Shown here: in pieces, positions 12,810 to 24,800 of the stretch
Numbering within the stretch: the stretch's first letter is position 1
How the letters are laid out: the number at the start of each line of letters is the position of its first letter
Notes under the pieces: model-generated
Seen by the model: only the letters and a program-made list of their open reading frames with translations
What the model was told of the DNA's origin: nothing
Databases searched by the model: none
Assembly: GCA_033239005.1 (NCBI GenBank)
Contig: BSQZ01000009.1
Span: 7,742,252 to 7,806,251, forward strand
Length of the DNA: 64,000 bases
Source of the DNA: Lamellibrachia satsuma
Lineage: Eukaryota > Annelida > Polychaeta > Sabellida > Siboglinidae
Direction of reading: 5' to 3'
Translations under genes and position numbers: made by a program

Positions 12810-15800
12810 AGCTGCTTCTGCTGTTGTAGCTGCTGCTGCTGTTGTAGCTGCTGCTGCTGTTGTAGCTGCTGCTGCTGTTGAAGCTGCTGCTGCTGTTGAA
12901 GCTGCTGCTGCTGCTGAAGCTGCTGTTGTTGCTGAACCTGCAACACAGCAGGTGAAAATTTACATGACTCTTCTGTGGTAGAGGAAAAATGACATGTACT
13001 TCCCGTTTGATAGAGACAGAAGTCTCCTGTTTGCAGATTATGTGATGAGTACGGAACATGGTGAATGTGTGAAGGTTGTGGAACAGTGTTTGGTGAATGT
13101 GTTGTGGTTGTGGAACATGTTTTGCTATATTTGGTAAATTTGTGGAACAAATTATGCAATGATGTGTGGAACATGGTGATTGATGAACATATCTGACCGG
13201 TGCAAAATTGTATTTGGTGAATGTGTGGATAGCTCGGAACACGGCAGGTGTGGAACGCAGTATATGAAACACACCATACGATGAGTACGCACTTCGAACG
13301 GCTGTGTGACAGTGACAGACGGCTGTGAGAGTTGACGAGGCAGTGTCTGCGAGCCAGATGGCGCCCTCTGTTGCTGCACGTACTGTCGCTGCAGAGTCTG
13401 CGTCGTGTAGGCCTGCTGGGCTCCACCAGGAGGCACCACTGTCTGGTGCTGTAGAGTGTTGTAGCCCTGCATAGTGACATAAGACTCAATCACCACACCT
13501 TCACTTATGTAATAACATTATGTCAAGGCAGACACAGTGCCATTGCAAACCAGCTTTTATAGCAGATGTATTTATGAGTTAGGTGACATTAAAATAACAA
13601 CTATCAGTAACAGGCACATTTGCACAGTTCCAGTACTGTCTGTGAAAGATTGGTTTCAGGTGAAAGCCAGTTATGGCATAGGCCTAGTAAATATAAACTT
13701 TTAAGAAACATCAATACCATAAAATATATGATCCAAAAAGAAACGTAGTGAAAACCAACACGATATAGAACTATATTTCCAGCTACAATTTCCCCTAAAC
13801 ATTAGAGGTATAAAGATAAGTTCTTAAACAGATATGTATCCGTTCCTTCGGACCGCTCAAAGTGCTTTACACTTCACCCCCTGGCAGACCTGTTCCTTTA
13901 CACTTCACCCCCTGGTAGACCTGGTCATTTACATTTTACCCCTGGTAGACCTGGTCATTTACATTTTTACCCCTGGTAGACATGGTCATTTACATTTTAC
14001 ACCTGGTAGACTTGGTCATTTACACTTCACCCCCTGGCAGACCTGTTCCTTTACACTTCATCACTGGCAGACCTGTTCCTTTACACTTCACCCCTGGCAG
14101 ACCTGTTCCTTTACACTTCACCCCTGGCAGACCTGTTCCTTTACACTTCACCCCCTGGCAGACCTGTTCCTTTACACTTCACCCCCTGGCAGACCTGTTC
14201 CTTTACACTTCACCCCCTGGTAGACCTGGTCATTTACATTTTACCCCTGGTAGACCTGGTCATTTACACTTTACCCCTGACAGACCTGTTCCTTTACACT
14301 TCATCACTGGCATACCTGTTCCTTTACACTTCATCCCTGGCAAACCTGTTCCTTTACACTTCACCCCTGACAGACCTGTTCCTTTACACTTTACCCCCCG
14401 GTAGACCTGTTCCTTCCAACACTAACCCAACTTCTGCAACATTCTGCCATGTTGCAATTACTGCACAAAGACTATTCATCCACTGTTAGGTAGTGCTGTG
14501 TATTGCATGGTGGTATACCGGTATTGCATGGTGGTGTACCGGTATTGCATGGTGGTATACCGGTATACCAGTATTTTTATGCGGTTTCGAAGCTGGTATA
14601 TTTATTCAGTTGAACCGGTATTTCATACAGTATGATACATCTTCAATCGACAATACTTGAAGCTTCCAAAACTACGTAACAAGACAACACATTCAATACA
14701 TCGTGGTGCACACTATTGCACTACTTCCGTGCAGAGTACACGTGTCCAGAAGAGTATATCATATAAGTCAATCAGTGGCCACAGTGTGGCACCACTGTTA
14801 TATCCACACGAACACATTTCCTGCATGTAGTGTGCTCAATATAGTATACAGAATAGAGCCATATGGTACACAACACTACTGTCAACAGGTACTCATTTAT
14901 ACAGCTGAGTGAGGCAACATGGGGTGAACAAATTACCCAAGTTTCAAAAGAGCAACAGCAAGAGAATTTGAACCTCGTTGCTCTTGATTGAGAATCCTAC
15001 ATTCTAAACACCGAGTCATTGCACCCCAAACTAACACCACCCTTCACTGCAATCTGGACAGTTACCTGGACAGGCAGAGTGCGAGAGTCAATCAGTGGGG
15101 CAGAGTTCTGTCGTGTCAGGGTGCGGTTGTACCCCTGCTGGGGTGCTGTCATCATGCCCCCATCTACCTGGCCCGGTGTCACATACTGCCTCGTCATAGT
15201 CTGGGTGCTGTAACCCTGCTGTTGAGGGGGAACCTGGGGTGGCTGATACTGCTGGCGCTGGAGACATAAATGGTCCACCATATACAAGCCATCAAAAACA
15301 AATAATGAACACGAATTACTGTCAATATGCTTTGCATGTTTTCAGGTCTCATGCAATGAAATATAAATCAAAATTAGGCATGTAAATTTACAATTCCGTT
15401 TAACAACTGTTTTGTTGTATAAAACAGTTTCAACAACTATCTACAAATTTACCCATTAAAAAAATGTATTTCTGTGTTTAGCTTCAGTCTATAAAACTGT
15501 CTAACTGCAGCCAATGAATTTTTTGCAACAACAGCCAATGTGCATGTGATCAACTGCAACCAATAAGATCAAGTGTAATTGTAATCAATTAATGTTTGTG
15601 CACCTACAGCCAATCAGAGGATGTTTTACAGCTAGCAATCATATTGCATTTAACTTCAGCCAATGAGATGGTGTGTAACAGCAGCCAATCATATTTTTAA
15701 CATCAGCCAAACAATGGCTGTATAGCTACAACCAATCTGATGCTGTGATGCTACAGCCAACCAGATGGTGTTTATCATCAACCAACAAGGCCGTGTATAG

Positions 15801-18800
15801 GAGACATACCTGCATGGTGCTGGAGGTTGAGTAACTGCGAGTCAGCGTGCCATTCGGGCCATCAGTCTCCCCCGTCACAATGTTCCTTTGTAGAGTCGAG
15901 CCTGGAGTCAATGCAAACAGCAACAGTATTACTGTAGTCATCAGAAACTGAAATTTACACATTTTAAAAGGCATAATTCTGCATTGTTTATGTCCATTGT
16001 GTAATTATTACACTGTACTATGCACTGAAATAAAATATACAACTGAAGCATTTTGGGTAAACCGTTTCCACAAACAATCATATTAATATGAAAATTATAT
16101 TTATTTTGTAAACTATCAAGAAACAATTTATCAACTTCATTTATAAAAGCTTCTGCAAAGGCATACACTAACGGTCAACCGTATTCTTCCAATCAATACC
16201 AAAAACTTTAGCACTGACCACATTTATGAAAATTTCACCAAAATGCCTACATTAAGCAACACAGCACACATAGTTACGCTTCATAAGAGGCCTATTTTCA
16301 GCTTTACCAAAGCTTCCCCAAAACAGCATACTTTCAGTTTTAACCTTAATCTACCAAAGCTCATATAAACAACCTTCAGCATTAAACCTTATTTACCAAA
16401 GCTTCAAAAAGAACTATTTGCAGCATTAGCATAATGTATCAAAGCTTTGCAGAAGACCTTCAGCTTCTCCCAGCAGAAGACAATAATATCATTTAGGAAT
16501 GTCGCATTGGGTACAACAATTGTGCACAAACCAGTGAAACGTGTACATGTGTCATGTGTATAACAATGCATGAATGTATGAAATGAAGGTGATAGGTGCA
16601 TGAACCATAACAACTGTTTACTCACAAGAGAGAACAAACTGACACCAGGGTTTGTGTATTCACAGCAAGCAATGTTACATTAAATACACCACATCATGCC
16701 TTGAAGAACAGCAAGCTATTGCATCAAGCTGATACAGCCAACACCACACAAACAATGTGTACCCCACTCTTAACTTAGGCTGGCAATTTATCATCCCTAA
16801 ATAAGCACTACTTTAAATAAAACAAACGTTGAATCCTCACTCAAATCAAGGTTTTGAAAATGCATTAAATATTTTCTGTACATGCATTTGGTACAAACTG
16901 TATGCTTTTTGTTCATTCACAGAGCCAAGCAAATATATCGGCAGTTTTTTAAATTATTTTATCTGATTCTTATTTGGGGCTTTGTGAAACCGGATTTGAT
17001 AAAATATCTAGGAAAAACCAAAGTAGAAATTGCACTAAATATTTTGACAATCAGATTGCAGGAGCATTGGTTATTTAAAACTACCAACAACAAAATTACT
17101 TTAAAAAAACTTGTCATTTAATCAGTTATAGTTATAATTCACGACACACAATAATCCATGTTTTTGATTTTCCTCCAGAATCTGCACTTTTTAATATATC
17201 CATAACACATACAGTCCAATACATTTTAATGCATTATATTTTATGCAAATGGTTTGCCTAGATTATTAATGAAATCATATTTTCTTTAGTATCACTTACA
17301 TGATTCAAGACACCAAGTGTGGTACTTTGATTAAATCTATTTGTGGCAGAACTGCGGTGAGCCATGCACGAAGCTGACACTGTGTCAAGGCTGACGTTAG
17401 TAAGCTACCTCGCTGGCACCGCGGCGCTGGCACCAATATCCCGTCACTGAGGGTACAGTATATGGGTTCGAAGGGCTCACCAGTAGTGCCACTGGTGGAC
17501 GCGGGTGTCTTGGGGGTACTGGTGTAGAGCCCATGGCTAGGGGAAGTGGCTGGCTCAGAAAGACGCAGCTCATTAAGTTACATATTTAACAAGATTACTT
17601 TCCAAAACAATGACCCAGATGGCAAGTGCACAAGGAAGCCATTGGCTTACTGAGAAGTTACCATTATTTTTCAACTATGTGTAACCTATCGTTCTGATAC
17701 ATTTGTCAATTTTGTTTTTGAACATATTCACACTGCTAGCATTTACAGTCAGTAGATAATTTGTTCCATTCATTTAACGTGCCCTGTGAAAATGAGTACT
17801 AATTAAGCTACATACTAGTAGGCCCTATATGCAGTTAATTGGGTTTGTCTGCGTGTTATTGGATAAATTGCATACAAATATTTTACCTGACATCAAAAAA
17901 ATACTTTCTGAAGCTATACTTATATACAACTTGTAAAGGGTTTCAAAGAAAGATTTTGTTATTTAAAAGTAAAATTGCACAAAATATATAATCATTAGAA
18001 AACCACACATATGTGGAGCTGTGTAAATACAGCAATATACGGACTCGCCAGATGTTTTATTCAGAATCTCATCAATGCCAATTTACAAGACATTAAAAAT
18101 TATACTAGGAATATTGCTATTACAAACCAAGTTTTTCAAACATGTCAACTGTGCAAAGTTTAAAAAAAATTAATTCTGAATATGTTCAATGATTTGTGGA
18201 TAAACATCTGGTGTGCTTGTTATGAAAATCACCCATTCAGTGTCATATCTAGTGTCATCTAGTATTTGAATAAGGACTGTCCTACAACAAAAACATGTTA
18301 GTAGAACAAGTAGAATGTTAACGTAGAAGACTGAAGAAACTACAAGTTTATCATCACATGTAAAGGAGCAGAAAACATGCCATGACTCTAGTAGTAACTA
18401 TTAGCAAGTAGACATTTAAATATATTATTATTATGAGAAGTTAAACTATATTAAAGTTAACACCTGGGATCAACAAACCAAACTTAAACACCAGTAGACA
18501 GAAAAATACAGTATGTGCAAATCAATAGCTCCAACAAAACATGTTTTACAGATGACAAATATATTATTAATACTACTGTTATTTTTGACCACAGGTTATT
18601 GAGTCAAAGTCATAATGTTTTGTTAATAACACATTTATCTTTTGCAAGTCTTATAAGAGATGTTAATTCTTGACCATCTATATTATGGCTTTCTTGATTA
18701 GTATCATATCTGCATTGGTTTATATACCGATAATATTTAATTAAACGCAAAAGATCATGTTGTGACTCTGTGACTCTTGCTACCTTTTTGAAAAAATCGT

Positions 18801-21800
18801 TTCAGTTTAAATTCATCAAAATATTGTATAAACCAAATCATGATAAAATAAACTGGCAATGTGATTATTTCATTGAAATACCATTTTATATATCTTTAAC
18901 GTTTGTTTTCTACAGAACAAAGCTGTTAATCACACATATGGACCGTGTTGTATGTTGTTCCCAGGTGTTCAGTTTAACGTACAGCTGTAATAACAGGACA
19001 TGCTATATCAGGAGAGATGACCAGTGACAACAGGTACTTGACCACAGGATAAGTCAGAGTGGACGTACCTGTGTTGTCGTACGGGGTCCTTGGACTGGCT
19101 GCAAGGATGATAACAGGTACACGTGAAAGGACACAGGTAATCAATTCATGACACCTGTGAAGGATGTCAACTAATATGTTTGTTTCTGTGATGTGTACAA
19201 CACTGGTGACAGTTTCCATTTGTTTTCATTCAATCATCATTGTCATAAACTCAGCGTACTACATCAATCTAGAAACTAAATAACAATGACTCATGTATAG
19301 TCAGATTAACATAAGAATACAGCTTTCACATAATGAAAGTTAAACCTCAAATTTGTTCAGCAAGAAAGCAGCAATAAACTATGAATACCTTATATATATA
19401 CATTCTAAAAGGACAGAAATATAAAACATTCAAGAATATTAAACAGACAAAAACTTTAAAATGTGCTAGCTGTAGCAGATAGTATAGTGGTTCGCACAAC
19501 CAAAGAATGGGCCATGTATCGCCAGAATGTCACTTTTTAAAAACTTTCTTCTGGTTTTTTCACATCATGCAGATGTCTGCCGACTTCAATCCAACTTCAA
19601 TAGCATTAGCCCCGGATTTAATGGTGTTAAAAAAAGTTGTTATTACTACCAAATTCAGCCTCAAAATATCAATACTAAATCGATCAGAAAACCAGGATGT
19701 GAAAGAAAGAATGCGAACTGAGCACTGACAGAGAGGGAAGGGAGATGGGAGCACTGAGGGAGAGGGAACCACTGACAGAGAGGGAAGGGAGATGGGAGCA
19801 CTGAGGGAGAGGGAACCACTGACAGAGAGGGAAGGGAGATGGGAGCACTGAGGGAGAGGGAACCACTGACAGAGAGGGAAGGGAGATGGGAGCACTGAGG
19901 GAGAGGGAACCACTGACAGAGAGGGAAGGGAGATGGGAGCACTGAGGGAGAGGGAACCACTGACAGAGAGGGAAGGGAGATGGGAGCACTGAGGGAGAGG
20001 GAACCACTGACAGAGAGGGAAGGGAGATGGGAACACTGAAGGAGAGGGAACCACTGACAGAGAGGGAAGGGAGATGGGAACACTGAAGGAGACGGAACCA
20101 CTGATGGAGAGGGAAGGGAGATGGGAACACTGAAGGAGGGGGAACCACTGATGGAGAGGGAAGGGAGATGGGAACACTGAAGGAGGGGGAACCACTGACA
20201 GAGAGGGAAGGGAGATGGGAACACTGAAGGAGACGGAACCACTGATGGAGAGGGAAGGGAGATGGGAACACTGAAGGAGAGGGAACCACTGAGGGAGAGA
20301 GAAGGGAGAAGGGAACACTGAGGGATAGGGAAGGGAGATGGGAACACTGACGGAGAAGGAAGGAAGATAGGAACACTAACTGAGAGGGAAGGGAGATAGG
20401 AACACTGACTGAGAGGGAAAGGAGATGGGAATGCTGACAAAGAGGGAAGGGAGATGGGAGCACTGACGGAGAGGGAAGAGAGACGGGAACACAGATGGAG
20501 AGGGAAGGGAGATGGGAACACTGACGGAGAGGGAAGGGAGATGTGAATGCTGACGGAGAGGGTAGGGAGATGGGAACACTGACCGAGAGGGAACGCGGGT
20601 GTGGTTGGTCGCCTCAGTGTGTTTGAGCCGTCAGGTTCAACACACTGGAAGCCCTGGCCGACTGGCTGCAGCGAAATCACCTCATCTTCACCACTAGGGT
20701 CTTCATCCCAGTCCGTCCGGTCTGTGGGCTGCCAAGTATAACATGCATCATGTGACCAGTCCACAACGCACAATATATGTCATGTGACTGAGTAACAAAT
20801 TTAAGTTCTTATTACTTCAGAGCAAGACCACAGGTATAAATTAACAGTAGATTTAATAAATGCACAACGGTGGCTTTATATACTGTGACATCCATCACAT
20901 GGAATGGAAATATCAAAGCATGTATGACTTGTAAGAACACCAAGTCACCTTATGATATAGCAGTTGGTTGTTGACATCTTCTCATGTCCTGGTCACAACC
21001 ACCCCATGTCCAATCAGCTGTTAGAATTAGTTGCAACCTTGGTATCTAATCTTCCATACACACCATAATATTTCTAACCTAGTCGCAACGAAAACACACT
21101 CTATTTCTTGTGACACTCGCCATGTCAACTGTTGCGTGACTTACCATCTTCTTGTCCCAGTCTGGTGACAGACTAGACGTATCAAAGCTGCTCTGCATGA
21201 CACGGGAGTCGAAGCTGGTCTCCCTGCCCCGGATGAAGGCATCGTCCGACTCGTAGCCCGAGTTGTAGCCGCGCATTCGCTGCTTCCTGGGCGTCGTCGG
21301 CGATGACATGTTGAGCACTTCCTGGATGTTGCGCTCCAACTCGTTGAGCTTGCTGTCTGCGCCTGCTCATGGACACACTCAGTTAACATCTCTCATCCTG
21401 CATGCACGACTGGTGTATGCTGCACGCACGATTGGTGCATGCTGATACTACAAACCCTGTCTTACACTCTCGATTCCATCTTGACTGTATCCAATAACAC
21501 AAACTATATCAACTTAAACTATCTTGTAGTCAAAGAAACATGCAAATGTATTCATATTTTGTGAAATAATAAAGTAGACTTTTTAACTAATATATCCAAT
21601 TTTAGTCCTTTTTCACTATTGACGTAATGTAAATAAATAGGTTAATGTTTGAAGTTAAGGTTATTATTATATTTAACATAACTGTTGTTAATCCAGAATT
21701 TCCACAAATCAAAGACTACTTGTCATGTAAACAAAATGTTTTCATCAAGTTACCCAATAATGCATTTCAACATCTCAAGTTCACGATAAGAAAATAATCC

Positions 21801-24800
21801 TGATTCGTGTTAAGTTGGTAACATTAAAATCGGTAAATGTAATGAAACACTACTTTTCTTCATAATACATTTACATATTTAAACATGTAAACATGTGTTA
21901 TCAACTACATACTATGTAACCACATACTATGTGCACATGGTTAATGAGAAAATAAAAGATTTAAAACAAAAGAAATCAAAATAATACACATCAACAATAC
22001 ATTGGATACAATGAACAGCAGCAACTTAAAACAGACTGTCCTATCTGCAGTAAAACCTCTATATGTTGGTCACCTGTCTATAGTGCACACGTTTCTGAAG
22101 TTCTATTTATGCTTAATTATGTACTTAACATAAATTGTGCCTTAATGACATATTTGTCCAATGCCAGCATTTTCAGGTTTCATAATATTGTAAATAAAGG
22201 TGACGAACGAACATTTAATTTTAAAGCAGATTTGACAGCCTGTTTTAGTTGTCTGTATTCAACTCAAGTTCTGGATCGGGTCAATAGGGGCAGAGGTCAT
22301 GGGCCAGGATCAAGGTCAGGTGGGTGGGTCCTTGTAGATGAGAACCAGATGAGGGGCCCTGCTGAAATACTATATTTAATCTGAAACATCTATTGTTTGT
22401 GAGTGACTTACTTCGTTGGAGATGTCACCGCTGTTCCTACATCTGTGTGTCTTTGCAATTTTATTTCTAAGCCCAAATAGAGATGCTATTTATTTATGAT
22501 TTTTCAAGTACAACTAACAAAACACCTGGAAGTGTTTCTTATAAGACAAGCACCAGGAGTTGGTAAGCTAAAGACAGGAAGCCGGCTGGTAATAAACCCT
22601 TGTATCAAGTAGAAATCATTTGAAACATCTGAGTTGGATTTCCTGGGTGGGGCAGGTATAGCCCGTCATCTCCAGTATCTAGCACAAACATCACTTTCAC
22701 AGCTTCATCTCCAGAGCATGTTCTAAATGTTAATTAGGCCTCAAAGAGAGAGGGATTATAATATCACACGCAAATCTTTTTGAAAATATTATTCTCATTA
22801 GTGCAACTTGGCCATTCCAACAGTTATACACTGACAGCACGCATTAATCCAAGAACTGGGTGCGAGTTTCAATATATTCCAAAACTGTTCTTACTTTAAA
22901 AGAAGGTCCAAAACGCAATGAAATAAACCAATGGTGGGTCATTGCTAGGTTCTCCAGCATGGAACAGAATGCAGAACAAGATTAGAAAATTAATTAAATG
23001 AAACACAACACACACACGTGTTTAGTTTGTAAACATTGTTAACACAACACACACCGATGAGATTTACGATTATAATTCATGCAAAATTAAAATCACCATT
23101 ATATCTTCTCACACATTTAGTGTTTTTTGCAAAGTAAATGTACAAGCTTTGTATTTATGGTTACTGTCCACTCTCCGTGCATAGTAATTATGTGTATGTT
23201 CCCGTACACATAATTGACTCTCATAAAACTGGAGTTGGTTAGATACAGAAGTAACTTATTGGTTATGGTTGTTAGCCTTGAGTGTGACAACGGAGAACGC
23301 AATCCCAATCTTTGAATCAAAATTTTCTAGAGTAGACAGTGGATTTAATGATTTCCTAAACACCCTATTGCAGTACTATATATGGAGGTGAATGCCAAGA
23401 GAGAGAGAGACTGAGCCTGAAGCCATGCACACTGACACACCGACACTCTAGGACGCCTATACAGCGGAGTTACCTTCACTCTTACGGGTGACTACAGCTT
23501 TGACGATGGGTTCCTCAACCACCTCTGGTGATTTGGGCAGGGGCGCCTGCAGTTCTGCGCTCACCTGCGGGGTGTCTACTGAGGGCGTGGTAGTCGTTTG
23601 CTCCGACGGGTATTGGGAGAAGGTTTGGGAGGAAATTGCAGGGGTCACAGCAGATGTGGACAGGGACAAGGGGTCATTACCATTTGTCTGATAGTCGCGG
23701 GTGGAGATGGTGCGAGTGCGCACCACAGCCTCATGACTGCTATTACCCCGCACCGGAACGATGGGCGAGTTGGGTGCGCTGTAACGTCCTACAGGTGGCC
23801 TGGTGTTACCCGACTGGGGCGGGCTCACACTGAACGTATACTTTGTCTGGTGGGTGGTGAAAGGCGGCCGCTCGATGCCGGAAACGAAAAAGTTTCTCTC
23901 CGTCCGCTCCTTGCGTTCCATGCGCGGACTGGTCGGCGAAGGAGTTATGGCGTATGTTGGTCCGTTCTGGGTGAAGACGTTCCGGTCCGTCTTCGCATAC
24001 TCCCGAGCGATCGCGTCCTCCTCAGCCTCACTCTGGGCTCGCCTCCGAGTGAGCGTCGACTGTGCTGATTTGAGTTCGGCGACGAGTTTCCTCTCCTGTT
24101 CGTTGCGTTGTGGCATGTCTCTCTGGTCCTTGAGAGACTGCAGCTTCTGTTGCTGTTCCTGCAGCCACGACTGCTCGCCGTCGGTCAAGTACTCGAAGGT
24201 CTGGTAGCCTCCAATACGTGCGGGTGAGAACCGAGATGGCGGTAACACACGCTGGTTTGACGACGTCTGCGTTCGACGTGTCTCTTCATAGCGGCTACTT
24301 GAGTTAGTGCCATACGAAAATGCATCCCTGGGCAGCTTTGCGTCACCGCTAGATCGCTGCATCGAGTACGATGATGTAGTGACATTGCGTTGTGGCGCGG
24401 ATTGCGCCGTCTGCCAGCTCACAATTGTCCGACTGTTGCCACTGTGTGTCGTGATGCTTCCTTCATTCGTGGTGCCTTTTTGACGCGACGTCGACGACAC
24501 GTCATTGCTCTGTTCGCCCAGCAACTCCTTCAGAATGTCATCAAGCTGGCTGCTGTCATCGAGGAAATTGTGGCGAGGTGGCGCCACCGCAGTGTGACTC
24601 ATACTATTCATGCTGGACGGTGCGGCACCAGTGTAACCTGGCAACAGATCCACACACTCAACTTATAAACATAAGCCATGGAAAATCATTCAAATCAACT
24701 ACGCAACATAAATGAATAGCTGAAATATCTAAAACATTGCTTATATTATCAACACATTGTAACTTCAAAGAAAGAAATGCAAGTTAAGTCATAGTTAACA

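Larger units (their letters stand above)
13819..14935. repeat. Dispersed repeat enlarged by a minisatellite and a MITE
   Basis: Left part (ccgttccttcggaccgctca, caaagtgctttacactt), middle (acttctgcaacattctgcca, gcaattactgcacaaagact) and right part (catttatacagctgagtgag) are co-linear with 40449-40690. The copy is lengthened by the 30-bp array at 13852-14418 and the MITE at 14491-14878. Confidence 0.7.

Noticed and set aside
11963..13489. Single 508-codon frame joining blocks 20 and 21
   Set aside because: The frame crosses the 355-bp intron and reads block 20 in the wrong frame; splicing at 13293/12937 gives the conserved tensin reading.
13834..14404. Plus-strand frames of 129-140 codons
   Set aside because: They lie wholly in the 30-bp minisatellite.
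19470..19560. Segment with tagtatagtggttcg resembling a tRNA start
   Set aside because: No matching acceptor stem, anticodon arm or T arm; no tRNA gene was supported anywhere in the window.
19560..20773. Long minus-strand frames of 250-370 codons rich in Ser and Pro
   Set aside because: The 47-bp array lacks stops in all three frames. Only the first 145 bases (20584-20728) fit tensin; the rest is treated as intron.
23598..24207. Plus-strand open frames opposite tensin block 13
   Set aside because: Shadows of a GC-rich coding exon on the other strand.
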